From the NCBI GenBank assembly GCA_037444685.1, contig JBBILX010000005.1, forward strand, positions 197,611-261,610: 64,000 bases of DNA, in the 5' to 3' direction. Under the pieces are notes generated by a model. That model was given only the letters and a program-made list of their open reading frames with translations, searched no databases and was not told where the DNA came from. This document shows positions 44,456 to 53,320 of the stretch, in pieces. The position numbers were made by a program, and so were the translations under genes. The stretch's first letter is position 1. Each line of letters opens with the position of its first letter. The stretch is from UBA964 sp037444685 (GTDB lineage: Bacteria > Pseudomonadota > Gammaproteobacteria > Steroidobacterales > Steroidobacteraceae).

Positions 44456-45955
44456 CTATCCGCGCCGCGCCGTCGCAGCCGCGCGGAGCAGGTATTCGGT
44501 CAGCAGCGCGACCGGCCGGCCCGTGGCACCCTTCTGCGCGCCACCGAGCCATGCGGTGCCGGCGATGTCCAGATGAGCCCAGCGCATGCCTTGGGTGAAC
44601 TTGCCGAGGTAGGCTGCGGCCGTGATCGCGCCACCCTCGCGGCCGCCGACATTCGCGAAGTCGGCGAAGTTGCTCTTGAGGCTCTCGGCATACTCCTCGG
44701 TCAGCGGCATATGCCAGCCGCGATCGTCGGCGGCCACGCCGCAATCGACGAGCTCGCGCGCGAGCGCCGCGTCGTTGGCGAACACGCCGGTGTGGTGCGC
44801 ACCAAGCGCGATCACGCAGGCGCCGGTCAGCGTCGCAATGTCGATGACGGCGCGCGGCTTGAAGCGTCGTGCATAATGCAGCGCGTCGCAGAGCAGCAGG
44901 CGGCCCTCGGCATCGGTGTTGAGGATCTCGACCGAGAATCCGGCGGCGCTCGTGACGATGTCGCCGGGCTTGATCGCGCGGCCGCTCGGCATGTTCTCCG
45001 CGGCCGGCACCAGCCCGATCAGGTTGATCGGCAGTTGGAGCTCGGCCGCTACCGTGATGGCGCCGAGCACGGCAGCGGCGCCCGACATGTCGAACTTCAT
45101 CTCGTCCATTCCGGTCGGGTCCTTGAGCGAGATGCCGCCCGTGTCGAAGGTGACACCCTTGCCGACGAGCACGATCGGGGCAGCGCGCTCGGGGCCACCG
45201 CGGTGCCGCAGGACGATGAAGCGCGGCGGCTGCTCGCTGCCCTGGGCGACGGCCAACAGGCAGCCCATCTTCTCGCGGCGGATCGCTGCCTCATCGAGGA
45301 CTTCGGCGCTGACGCTGGCATAGCGGCCCGCGAGCCCCTCGGCGGTCTGTGCAAGATAGGTCGGAGTGCAGACATTGGCTGGCAGGTTGGCCAGATCGCG
45401 CGTGGCACGCAGCCCCGCGGCGAGACCGATCCCCTGCGCAATGCCGCGACGGACCGTGCGCGCGGCGGTACGGGTGACCGGCCCGATCAGCATCCGCTCG
45501 AGCTGCGGCGCCGGCGCGCGCTGGCCGGTCTTGAGGTCGTTGACGCGGTAGAGCGTCGCTGCCAGCAACTCCGCGCTCGAGCGACCGAAGTGCAGGTCGT
45601 CGAGCTCGCGCCGTGGCGGACGCTCGAGCGCGAGCGCCGCGCTGCGCGCGCGCGTCTTGCCGACGGCCGCGAGGGCCGCGAGGCAGGCACGGCGCCAGCT
45701 CGGGCGCGAGACGTTCTTGCCGAGGCCGACCACGAGGACCCGCGCCGCGGCGACCCCGCGCATGTCAGGCAGCATCTGCAACTCGCCGCTGCGGCCGCTG
45801 AGGTCACCGCGATCGACGAGCCGACTGAGCGTGCCGCGCGCGGCGCGATCGACCTCGCGCGCCGCGGGCGAGAGAGCGCCGCCATCGAAGATGCCGATGA
45901 TCAGGCAGTCGACCTCGAGACCCGCGAGGCCGCGGGAAAAGACGTCCAGATGCAT
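44456..45955 (-). CDS. pepA: leucyl aminopeptidase PepA
   Basis: A 499-residue M17 aminopeptidase, normal length. Metal and catalytic motifs: VLVGKGVTFDTGGISLKD, MDEMKFDMSGAAAVLG, AAENMPSGRAIKPGDI, EILNTDAEGRLLLCDALHYA and DIATLTGACVIALG. In E. coli the same protein also binds DNA and acts in site-specific recombination and carAB control; whether that holds here is unknown. It is the first gene of the pepA-valS-moxR-DUF58-tgpA series and divergent from lptG, an order typical of gammaproteobacteria. Confidence 0.97.
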   Translation of the reverse strand: MHLDVFSRGLAGLEVDCLIIGIFDGGALSPAAREVDRAARGTLSRLVDRGDLSGRSGELQMLPDMRGVAAARVLVVGLGKNVSRPSWRRACLAALAAVGKTRARSAALALERPPRRELDDLHFGRSSAELLAATLYRVNDLKTGQRAPAPQLERMLIGPVTRTAARTVRRGIAQGIGLAAGLRATRDLANLPANVCTPTYLAQTAEGLAGRYASVSAEVLDEAAIRREKMGCLLAVAQGSEQPPRFIVLRHRGGPERAAPIVLVGKGVTFDTGGISLKDPTGMDEMKFDMSGAAAVLGAITVAAELQLPINLIGLVPAAENMPSGRAIKPGDIVTSAAGFSVEILNTDAEGRLLLCDALHYARRFKPRAVIDIATLTGACVIALGAHHTGVFANDAALARELVDCGVAADDRGWHMPLTEEYAESLKSNFADFANVGGREGGAITAAAYLGKFTQGMRWAHLDIAGTAWLGGAQKGATGRPVALLTEYLLRAAATARRG

Positions 45956-45980
45956 GAATTCGCTCCGCGTGCGCGTGCAA

Positions 45981-45989
45981 TGCTAGTGT
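45981..45989 (+). promoter_or_regulatory. possible extended -10 for lptG
   Basis: TGCTAGTGT carries the TGn extension and a TAGTGT hexamer (45984-45989), 46 bases before the lptG start. The pepA start lies 26 bases to the left, so this short region must serve both divergent genes. The match is moderate. Confidence 0.3.
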
Positions 45990-46035
45990 AACGCATCCTC
46001 AGACCCGGCCCGGAAGGTCGGGCGGGCGCAGTAAG

Positions 46036-47106
46036 TTGTTCACGATCCTCGACCGTTACATCCTCCGGGCCATCTTCGGCTCGGTCGCGCTGGTCATGGC
46101 GGTGCTCGTCACGCTTGGGGCGCTGTTCCTGTTCCTCTCCCAGCAGGACGACATCGGCGTCGGCACCTATCGCATGGCCGATGCGCTTCGTTTCGTGCTG
46201 TTGAACCTGCCGCAGCAGCTTTGGGAGTTCCTGCCCATCGGCGCGCTGATCGGCACGCTGACCGGACTCGGGGTGCTCGCGCGCGGCAGTGAACTGACAG
46301 TCATGCGCGCCGCGGGACTGTCGGTCTGGCGCGTCGCCGGGGCCGCCATGCTCGCGGCGCTGATACTCGCCGGCGCGGGCTCTCTGATCGGCGGGGCGCT
46401 CGCGCCGCCGCTGACGCAGGTGGCCAAGCAGCAGAAGGCGTTCGCGAAGTTCTCGAACGTCAGCTTCGCCGGGCGCGGGGGTGCCTGGCTGCGCGATGGC
46501 GATCTGATCGTCAACGTCGAGCGGCAGTCCGCGGGCAACGAGTTCGGCGGCATGGTGCTCTACCGGCTCGGTCCCGATGGCGAGTTGCAGACCGTCGGGC
46601 GCGCGGTCTCGGCCCGCGCCGACGCCAGCGGGGAGTGGCGGCTGTCGCAGTACGCCGAGTCGCGCTTCGGCAACGATCGAGTGACGACCATGCGCGCCGC
46701 GAGCCGCGGGCTCGACTCGGGCATCAGCGCGGAGTTCCTCGGTCTGGCGGTCAACGACCCCGCGCAGCTCGACACGTTCGCGCTGCTGCGCCTGGTTCGC
46801 CACCTCGAGGCCAACGGGCTCGACGCGCGCGGTCCGCTCTACGCGTTCTGGACGCGGGTGGCGCGCGCTTTCGCGATTGTCTTCGGCGTGCTGCTGGCGG
46901 TGCCGTTCGTGTTCGGCTCGCTGCGCACGGCTGGCGCCGGGGCCCGCACGCTCCTGGGGCTGCTCCTCGGCATCGGCTTCTTCACGCTGCAGAGCCTGCT
47001 CGAGAACGGCGTGCTGGTCTTCGACGTCGATCCCGTGCTGCTCGCCTGGCTGCCGGCCGCGTTGATGGCGGTGCTCGCGGTCACGCTGCTGGCGCGCGTC
47101 CGCTGA
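46036..47106 (+). CDS. lptG: LPS export permease LptG
   Basis: A 356-residue inner-membrane permease of the LptB2FG transporter, which extracts lipopolysaccharide toward the outer membrane. Three N-terminal helices begin TILDRYILRAIFGSVALVM; a periplasmic beta-jellyroll (about residues 125-250) follows, then three C-terminal helices. LGVLARGSELTVMRAAGLSVWRVA is the coupling-helix region and is closer to LptG than LptF. The start is a TTG at 46036; I see no better one. LptF, normally just upstream, is not present in this window. Confidence 0.93.
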   Translation: MFTILDRYILRAIFGSVALVMAVLVTLGALFLFLSQQDDIGVGTYRMADALRFVLLNLPQQLWEFLPIGALIGTLTGLGVLARGSELTVMRAAGLSVWRVAGAAMLAALILAGAGSLIGGALAPPLTQVAKQQKAFAKFSNVSFAGRGGAWLRDGDLIVNVERQSAGNEFGGMVLYRLGPDGELQTVGRAVSARADASGEWRLSQYAESRFGNDRVTTMRAASRGLDSGISAEFLGLAVNDPAQLDTFALLRLVRHLEANGLDARGPLYAFWTRVARAFAIVFGVLLAVPFVFGSLRTAGAGARTLLGLLLGIGFFTLQSLLENGVLVFDVDPVLLAWLPAALMAVLAVTLLARVR

Positions 47107-47127
47107 TGGGCCGCGTCCGAGTGCGGC

Positions 47128-48138
47128 TCAGCGCGAGCGCAGCAGTTCCTCGAGCGGCCGGAACAGCACGCTCGCCTTGTATGCAGGAATCTCGAACTCG
47201 CGGCCGCGGACGCGCGCGTTGATGCCTTGCGCCTCGGCCCGCGCCGCATCGGTGTCACCGGTGGCCTCGACGGTGATCACGCGCCGCGTGCCGCTCTCGC
47301 GCTCGCGGATGTCAATCGTCAGTCCGTCGCGCGTCGTATAGCGCGCCTCGGCGCCGCTCGGCAGCGACGCTGCGGCGGCGTCACCGGGCGACACGACATC
47401 GTCGATCCGCAGATCGACGAGTGCCGCGGCGAGTGCCTCGACGGTGTCGGCGCTCGCCACGGCGCGCCCCGGCGGCACCGCGGTGAGCGTCAGTGGCCCG
47501 CTGCCGTCGCCGCCGCGCTCTGCGATATACGCCGGCTGGCCGCGCGCGGTAATCGACACGCGGCGGATCCGATCGGCGGGCACATCGAGAAGTTGCGTCG
47601 CGAGCCAGCGGCGTGGCGCAGCATCGGCCACGACCTGCGGCGTCGCAAGCAGAGAGGTCGGCGCATCGGGTGCGCGGACAAAGACCGCGCGGCTGCCGTC
47701 CGTCTTGCCGAGGATCAGCGAGGTAGCGGCATCGGCGCGGCCGTCGGCTGACAGCGTCACGAGCGTGCCGCGCGCGGCGGGGCCGCTGACGGGATCGACT
47801 TCGAGCTGCGCATAGCGCTTGGGGTCGGACGTCTTCTCCTCGAGCACGCGGAGCGCGGCGAGGTCGGTCAGCAGACGCCGGATCTGTGCGACGTCCGCCG
47901 GGTAGTCGCGTTCGACGACGCGCCAGCCGGTGGCGTCGCGCCGCAATGTCGTGGCAGTCCCGTCGCCGCGCGCGATGCGGACCTCGGCGATCTCGTTGAG
48001 CCGCGCGGCGAGGCCCGGCAGCACGGGCTCGCCCTCCTGCACCGCGCGCGGTAGCGTGCGCCCGCTCGACAGCCAGAAAGCGCCGGCCACCGCCACGAGA
48101 GCGGCGACCCCGATCAGCAGCAGACGTCGCAGACTCAT
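47128..48138 (-). CDS. DUF4340 domain protein
   Basis: A 336-residue protein with a single N-terminal membrane helix (LLLIGVAALVAVAGAFWL) and a periplasmic body containing the DUF4340-type repeats: VVERDYPADVAQIRRLLTDLAALRVLEEKT and SDPKRYAQLEV, then a second similar unit from WLATQLLDVPADRIRRVSI. Family members are found beside GldG-like proteins, and its start overlaps that gene's stop (ATGA). Its function is unknown; it probably acts with the ABC system upstream in the operon. It ends 21 bases from lptG, tail to tail. Confidence 0.85.
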   Translation of the reverse strand: MSLRRLLLIGVAALVAVAGAFWLSSGRTLPRAVQEGEPVLPGLAARLNEIAEVRIARGDGTATTLRRDATGWRVVERDYPADVAQIRRLLTDLAALRVLEEKTSDPKRYAQLEVDPVSGPAARGTLVTLSADGRADAATSLILGKTDGSRAVFVRAPDAPTSLLATPQVVADAAPRRWLATQLLDVPADRIRRVSITARGQPAYIAERGGDGSGPLTLTAVPPGRAVASADTVEALAAALVDLRIDDVVSPGDAAAASLPSGAEARYTTRDGLTIDIRERESGTRRVITVEATGDTDAARAEAQGINARVRGREFEIPAYKASVLFRPLEELLRSR

Positions 48139-50078
48139 GACGGGGAGCCCTCGCGGGCGGCTCCGGCCAGGTGCCGGTCGCGTTCCAGCGAGATGATCGC
48201 CGCATGCCGGCGGCGGCGCCACCATGCCATCAGCATGGCCACGCCGGCGAAGACCAGCGGCGCAACGACGATGTTGAGCGCCTTGAGCCGGTTACCGAGC
48301 GACTCGATCTCCTGATCGAGTCCGCGTCGGACCTCGCGCAACTCGCGCCGGATGCGCAGCTTCTCGCGCTCGAACCGCTCGATCTCGCGCTGCTGCTCCG
48401 GGCTCAGGATCAGGCCGGTCTGCTCGCCGCGCTGCTGCTGCAGTTCGGTGAGCTTGCGCTCGGTGGTCTCGAGCTCCTGCTCGAGCTCGATCTCCTTGGC
48501 ACGCAGCCGGTCGTCGGCGGCGCGGCGCAGCTGCTCGACGCGTTCGAACGGACGTCGGAAGGTCGCGCGCCCGCGCAGGCTGATCAGGTCGCTGCTGCCG
48601 GCGAGATTGTCGAGTGCGTTCCAGACGAAGTCGCCATTGTTGGCCCAGGCCTGCGCGACACGCTGACCGAAGAAGTTCTGCTGCCGCACCCAGAGGAAGT
48701 CGGACAGCAGATCCGTGTCCGCGACGACAATCAGGTTCAGCGGCTTGGCAGACTCGGTCAGTGGCTGGGCATCGGCTGCCAGCGTGACGCCCGCGGGCGG
48801 CCCGCCGGGGAACGCCGACTTGACGTTGCCGGTGACACGGGCGGCGAGGGCCAGCCGCTTGCCGGCGGGCTTGAATCCCTCGCGCAGCGTGCCCGGATCC
48901 ATCAGCATCTCGAAACGTGCGGCCGGGATCGGCGCCGCATCGACACTGGTCCGCAGCAGCGGCTCGAAGCGCGTGGTCGCGCCCGCGCGCGGCGCCAGCG
49001 TGCCGGCCGAGGCGAGGTTGATGCTGTTGAGGGTTGCGGTGGTGACGTCGTCGGCCGCGAGCGCCGTGGCATCGAGACCGAGGATGCCGATGTGGCGGGT
49101 CGGCGGCGCGCCGGGCTGCATGCTGACCGTGATGCCGTAGGTCAGGTCGCCGACGGCATTACTGCGGTCGAAGTCCACCCCCCAGGCCTCGAGCAGCTCG
49201 CCTGGGCGCGAGGCGCGGTCGGCACCGAGGGCCGCGAGCGGATTGCCGGGCTCGGCAGCCGAATTGTCGCTTTCGGCGAGCGGGTCGACGAACAGCAGGA
49301 TGCGCCCGCCCGCGAGCGCAAACTGGTCGATGGCCCACCGCGCGGCCGGCGTCAGCGTCTTCGGGTGAACGATGACGAGCACTTCGATATCGGGATCGAT
49401 GCGCGTGAGCGTCGGCTGCAGCATGCGTACTTCGAACAGGTTCTGAGCCTGCTGCAACACCAGCCACGGGTCGGTCGGCTGCCCGAGCATCGGGTCGAAG
49501 CCCCCCTGCATCGGCAGCTCGGCGAGCCAGCCGACCACTGGGCGGCGCGCGGCACCGAGCTGCTGGATCAGTTTGGCGACGTCGTACTCGAGGAAGGTTT
49601 CCTTGGCCGGATCGAGGAACTCGATGACGGCTCTGCCGTCGGTCGAGTTGCTGCCCGCAAGACCGAACCAGAGCTTGCCGGCGCCAGCGCCGAGGGGCAC
49701 GGCCCGGATGCCGAGCTCGCTGGCGCGGTCTTCCTCCTCGGAGAACGGCTCCGGGTCGACCACGCTGACCCGGAGCTTGCCATCCGCCCGCGATGCCAGC
49801 TCCTCGAGCAGTTCGCGCACGCGGGTCGCATAGTTGCGGATCTGCGGCAGATCGGCGGCCGAGCTCGCGGAGTAGAACAACGTCAGCGTCACCGGCTCGG
49901 GTAGCGAGCGCAGGATGTTCAGCGTGCCAGGCGAGAGGGTGTAGAGGCGGTTCTCGGTCAGGTCGATGCGCACCCCGCGCAACGCGAGACTGGAGATCAC
50001 GGTCAGGGCGACGAACAGGAGCGCGAGCAGCGCGATTGCGCCGCCACCGAGCGCCTTGCGACTGCGTGCTTCGCTCAT
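48135..50078 (-). CDS. GldG-like ABC-associated extracytoplasmic protein
   Basis: A 647-residue protein anchored at both ends: an N-terminal helix (GAIALLALLFVALTVISSL) and a C-terminal helix (ALNIVVAPLVFAGVAMLMAW), with a large periplasmic region between. IDLTENRLYTLSPGTLNIL, VTLTLFYSAS and VSVVDPEPFSEEED are typical of the GldG/IFT52-like family. A predicted coiled coil precedes the last helix (about residues 535-610, rich in E, Q, R and L). In Bacteroidetes GldA, F and G are linked to gliding; in proteobacteria the role is not established. It is coupled to both neighbours. Confidence 0.88.
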   Translation of the reverse strand: MSEARSRKALGGGAIALLALLFVALTVISSLALRGVRIDLTENRLYTLSPGTLNILRSLPEPVTLTLFYSASSAADLPQIRNYATRVRELLEELASRADGKLRVSVVDPEPFSEEEDRASELGIRAVPLGAGAGKLWFGLAGSNSTDGRAVIEFLDPAKETFLEYDVAKLIQQLGAARRPVVGWLAELPMQGGFDPMLGQPTDPWLVLQQAQNLFEVRMLQPTLTRIDPDIEVLVIVHPKTLTPAARWAIDQFALAGGRILLFVDPLAESDNSAAEPGNPLAALGADRASRPGELLEAWGVDFDRSNAVGDLTYGITVSMQPGAPPTRHIGILGLDATALAADDVTTATLNSINLASAGTLAPRAGATTRFEPLLRTSVDAAPIPAARFEMLMDPGTLREGFKPAGKRLALAARVTGNVKSAFPGGPPAGVTLAADAQPLTESAKPLNLIVVADTDLLSDFLWVRQQNFFGQRVAQAWANNGDFVWNALDNLAGSSDLISLRGRATFRRPFERVEQLRRAADDRLRAKEIELEQELETTERKLTELQQQRGEQTGLILSPEQQREIERFEREKLRIRRELREVRRGLDQEIESLGNRLKALNIVVAPLVFAGVAMLMAWWRRRRHAAIISLERDRHLAGAAREGSPS

Positions 50079-50809
50079 TGCGACTTCCTCACGTCGAGCA
50101 CGATCACGGTCGTGGCGATGAAGAATGCGATCGTCAGCGCGAAGTACAGCAGGTCACGCAGATCCAGCACCCCCTTGGAGAGCGCCTCGAAGTGCGTGAG
50201 GAACGACAGCGCGGCGATCGCATCGACGAGCACCGCGGGCGCCCAGCCGCGGAAGGCGTCGAGCACCAGCGGGAAACCGGCGAGCAGGAAGGCAAAGCAA
50301 ACCACCACGCCCGAAATGAAGGCGATCACCTGGCTGCGCGTCAGCGCCGACATGCAGGAGCCGATCGCGAGGAAACCGCCGGCCATCAGCAGGCTGCCGA
50401 CATAGCCGGCGACGATCGCGCCGTTGTCCGGCGAGCCGAGCCAGTTGACCGTGATCCAGATCGGGAAGGTCAGCGCCAGAGCAAGGCCGGCAAAGGCCCA
50501 TGCCGCGAGGAACTTCCCGAGCACCGCCTGGGTCAGCGTCACAGGCTGCGTCAGCAGCAGCTCGATGCTGCCGCTGCGCCGCTCCTCGGCCCACAGGCGC
50601 ATCGAGATCGCCGGGATCAGGAACAGGTAGAGCCAGGGATGGAAATTGAAGAATGGCGCGAGGTCGGCCTGGCCGCGCTCGTAGAAGCCGCCGAGGTAGA
50701 ACGTGAACGCTGCGGCGAGCACGAGGAAGATCAGGATGAACACGTAGGCGAGCGGCGTGGCGAAGTAACTCGTGAGCTCGCGGCGGAAGATGATTGCGAT
50801 GGGGCGCAC
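50075..50809 (-). CDS. ABC transporter permease, GldF/ABC-2 type
   Basis: A 244-residue membrane protein with about six helices. It begins RPIAIIFRRELTSYFATPLAYVF, and PWLYLFLIPAISMRLWAEERRSGSIELLLTQPVTLTQAVLGKF is diagnostic of the GldF branch of ABC-2 permeases. The start is a GTG at 50809 with GGAG eight bases upstream; the longer frame extends into the ATPase gene. Together with the ATPase (50829-51755), the GldG-like protein and the DUF4340 protein it forms one operon with overlaps. Confidence 0.9.
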   Translation of the reverse strand: MRPIAIIFRRELTSYFATPLAYVFILIFLVLAAAFTFYLGGFYERGQADLAPFFNFHPWLYLFLIPAISMRLWAEERRSGSIELLLTQPVTLTQAVLGKFLAAWAFAGLALALTFPIWITVNWLGSPDNGAIVAGYVGSLLMAGGFLAIGSCMSALTRSQVIAFISGVVVCFAFLLAGFPLVLDAFRGWAPAVLVDAIAALSFLTHFEALSKGVLDLRDLLYFALTIAFFIATTVIVLDVRKSQ

Positions 50810-50828
50810 GCGGGACTCCGGCAAGGAT

Positions 50829-51755
50829 TCAGACGGTAATCGAGCGGAACACGTCGTCGAGCCGGCCTGACTCGAGACGCAGGTCGCGCAGCGCGACACG
50901 CTGGGCCGCGCTCCACTCCGTGATGGCCTGCAGCAACGCGGCGCCGGGTGCGCGCGGCAGCGCAGTCAGGCGCCGCTCGTTCTCCTGGACCTCGACGCTG
51001 GCGACACTCGAGAGCTGCTCGAGCGCGGCTCGCACGTCGGCGAGCGAGGCACCCGGGTCGAGCGTGAACGACACCGCGTCATGATACCGCGAGCGGGCCG
51101 CGAGCCCCGGAGGCGTGTCGTCGGCGACGATGCGGCCGCGCGCAATGATGATCGCACGCGTGCAAACGGCGCTGACTTCCTCGAGGATGTGGGTCGAGAC
51201 GACGATCAGCTTGTCGCGAGCCATTTCGGCGATCAGGCCGCGGACCTCGTGTTTCTGGTTCGGGTCGAGACCGTCGGTCGGCTCGTCTAGGATCAGCACG
51301 GGCGGATCGTGGACGATCGCCTGGGCCAGGCCGACGCGGCGGCGAAATCCCTTCGAGAGCGTCTCGATGCTCTGCTCGAGCACCGGCCCGAGCTGCAGCC
51401 GGCCGATGACGTAGTCGAGCCGTTCGCGGCGGCGCGCGCCATCGAGGCCGCGCAGTTCGGCGATGAAGCCGAGGAAGGCGCGCACGCTCATCTCGCCGTA
51501 GCTCGGCGCGCCCTCGGGCAGGTAGCCCAGCTTGCGCCGGGCCTCGATCGGTTCGCGCTCGACGTCGTGACCGCAGACGCTGGCACTGCCGCGCGTCGGT
51601 GCGATGAAGCCGGCGAGCATCCGCATCGTGGTCGACTTGCCGGCACCGTTCGGGCCCAGGAAGCCGAGCACCTCGCCGGGACGGGCCGTAAAGCTGATGC
51701 CGTCGACGGCGGTCAGGGCGCCATAGCGGCGCGTCAGGTCACGGGTCTCGATCAT
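50829..51755 (-). CDS. ABC transporter ATPase, GldA-like
   Basis: A 308-residue ATP-binding subunit with Walker A FLGPNGAGKSTTMRML, Q-loop region LGYLPEGAPSYGEMSV, signature LSKGFRRRVGLAQAI (LSKGF replaces LSGGQ, common in this branch), Walker B VLILDEPTDGLDPNQ, and the His switch in VVSTHILEE. A C-terminal extension of about 80 residues follows. It drives the GldF-like permease encoded 19 bases downstream. The exported substrate is unknown. Confidence 0.93.
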   Translation of the reverse strand: MIETRDLTRRYGALTAVDGISFTARPGEVLGFLGPNGAGKSTTMRMLAGFIAPTRGSASVCGHDVEREPIEARRKLGYLPEGAPSYGEMSVRAFLGFIAELRGLDGARRRERLDYVIGRLQLGPVLEQSIETLSKGFRRRVGLAQAIVHDPPVLILDEPTDGLDPNQKHEVRGLIAEMARDKLIVVSTHILEEVSAVCTRAIIIARGRIVADDTPPGLAARSRYHDAVSFTLDPGASLADVRAALEQLSSVASVEVQENERRLTALPRAPGAALLQAITEWSAAQRVALRDLRLESGRLDDVFRSITV

Positions 51756-51816
51756 GGCGGCGGATTCTGGACAGTGCGAGGAGCGGATTTCAAGGTGACG
51801 GCGGCATCGCGCGAGC

Positions 51817-51822
51817 TAGAAT
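51817..51822 (+). promoter_or_regulatory. -10 element implying a leaderless VOC-protein mRNA
   Basis: TAGAAT, within GCTAGAATCG as at mrp and prfC, ends 6 bases before the ATG at 51829, so transcription would begin at the start codon. GTGACG at 51795-51800, 16 bases upstream, is a fair -35. No ribosome-binding sequence is possible in this layout. Confidence 0.45.
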
Positions 51823-51828
51823 CGGGCC

Positions 51829-52293
51829 ATGCCGACGCTGGTCAAGCGGACCACTCTGATCGTGCGGGACATCCGAAGTTCCGTCGGCTTCTACCGGGAC
51901 GTGCTCGGGCTGTCCGTCTGGTATGACGACGAGCTGACGCTGTCCGGGGTCGGGCTCGCGGCCGGCGCCAGGGGCGACCGCACGCACCTCGTCATCATGC
52001 GCGCGCAGGATCCCGTGGTCGGCATGATCGGCCTGCTCGAGTTCACCGAGCCGCGCCTCGCCGAACCGCCCGCGCGTCGTGAGCGGCTCGGCATTGGCGA
52101 CGTCGTGTTCGTCATGCAGGGCGATGATGCCATGGCGGCGCACCGCCGGGCGCTCGCCTTCGGCGCGCGCGTCCATGCGCCGCCGCACGAGTTTCGCGTG
52201 CGCGGCGCCGACGGGCGGGAGTTGCGCATGACCTCGCTGTCGCTCTGGGATCCGGACGATTACTTCATCGAATACAACCAGCGGCACGAGTGA
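51829..52293 (+). CDS. VOC (glyoxalase/bleomycin-resistance) superfamily protein
   Basis: A 154-residue vicinal-oxygen-chelate protein: RTTLIVRDIRSSVGFYRDVLGLSVWYDDE is the first beta-alpha-beta-beta-beta unit, and the second ends in LWDPDDYFIEYNQ, where the Glu is a typical metal ligand. The reaction (isomerase, dioxygenase or lyase) cannot be read from the sequence. It is followed 36 bases later by the DUF1838 gene, so the two may be co-transcribed. It marks the left edge of the accessory region. Confidence 0.85.
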   Translation: MPTLVKRTTLIVRDIRSSVGFYRDVLGLSVWYDDELTLSGVGLAAGARGDRTHLVIMRAQDPVVGMIGLLEFTEPRLAEPPARRERLGIGDVVFVMQGDDAMAAHRRALAFGARVHAPPHEFRVRGADGRELRMTSLSLWDPDDYFIEYNQRHE

Positions 52294-52329
52294 GCGCCGC
52301 ATCCCCTCGACCCTCAAGGAGCCCTGCAG

Positions 52330-53301
52330 ATGGAACGACGTGAACTTCTCCTCGGCGGCGTCACTGCGCTCGCGACCTCGACCGTGTTCGGTGCGCCGGC
52401 GGCGGACGCGGCCACCGCTGAGGCGGGCGCGGCGCCCGGCCTGACCGGCCCGTATCTCGACCTGACCACGGCGCGCGGCACGATGCTCAACATCGCGCGG
52501 CTGGTCGGCGACCTCGATCTCGGCCGGCAGAAGGCAGGTTGGTACAACGGCTACGTCTGCGGAGTGCGGCCCGACGAGGCCGTGCGTGACCTGTTCGGCT
52601 TCGCCGGATTCGGCATGAGCCGGCTGCTGCCGCACGAGAGTGGCCAGGGCTACCGCAAAGTGCTGCGCGAGGTCGGCATCTACTACGATCTCGCGTCGGA
52701 GGAGCCGCTCGAGGAGTGGCTGAATCCGTATACGAACGAGCGCGTGCGCGTCGTGCACGTCGCGAACGACCCGTTCAACCAGGTCATCCAGGAGACGACG
52801 CAGCCGCCGCCGCAGTACGGGGGTCTCAACGCGGGCCCGCCGCCGCCGCCGCGGCCGCTGATCCTGCCGTGGAAGCAGCAGGGCGACCTGATCAAGCTCG
52901 AGCGGCACATTCATCTCTACTACCGCAACGCGCTGCAGCCCGACAAATGGCCGCGTGAGTCGGCCGGACCCATGGCGCGCGTGTCCGAGTTCTTCACCTA
53001 CTTCATGCGTGCCGCCGACGTGCAGAATCCGAAGCTCACCAGGCTGCCGTTCCATGGCACCTGGTCGCGCATCACGCCGTGGCTGCCGTGGATGCTGATG
53101 GGACAGAGCCCCGGCCACTGTCAGTACTTTACGTATCAGGGCGGCGGAAACGAGCTTGAGGACGTACTGCCGCGCAAGGTGCTCGACTTCATCGAGAAGA
53201 ACTACCCGCTGTACCTTAACGCGCCGGACAAGTGGGTCGACCCGTCGCTGTCGTCGATCGAGCGCTACGCGCTCGAACAGAAGCCGGCGCCGGTGCGCTG
53301 A
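52330..53301 (+). CDS. DUF1838 family protein with Tat-like signal
   Basis: A 323-residue protein whose N-terminus (MERRELLLGGVTALATSTVFGAPAADA, about 27 residues) has twin arginines followed by a hydrophobic stretch, so export by the Tat pathway is likely. The mature part carries features I associate with DUF1838 (GWYNGYVCGV, VREVGIYYDLAS-like REVGIYYDLAS, VHVANDPFNQ, GTWSRITPWLPWMLMGQSPGHCQYF). The function is unknown. AAGGAG lies 12-17 bases before the ATG. It ends 19 bases from the converging nitrilase-like gene. Confidence 0.82.
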   Translation: MERRELLLGGVTALATSTVFGAPAADAATAEAGAAPGLTGPYLDLTTARGTMLNIARLVGDLDLGRQKAGWYNGYVCGVRPDEAVRDLFGFAGFGMSRLLPHESGQGYRKVLREVGIYYDLASEEPLEEWLNPYTNERVRVVHVANDPFNQVIQETTQPPPQYGGLNAGPPPPPRPLILPWKQQGDLIKLERHIHLYYRNALQPDKWPRESAGPMARVSEFFTYFMRAADVQNPKLTRLPFHGTWSRITPWLPWMLMGQSPGHCQYFTYQGGGNELEDVLPRKVLDFIEKNYPLYLNAPDKWVDPSLSSIERYALEQKPAPVR

Positions 53302-53320
53302 CGGACGTCGATGGATGCTC

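Noticed and set aside
48171..49904. 577-residue frame antisense to the GldG-like gene
   Set aside because: Shadow frame; low-complexity Arg, Gly and Glu composition and no start signal.
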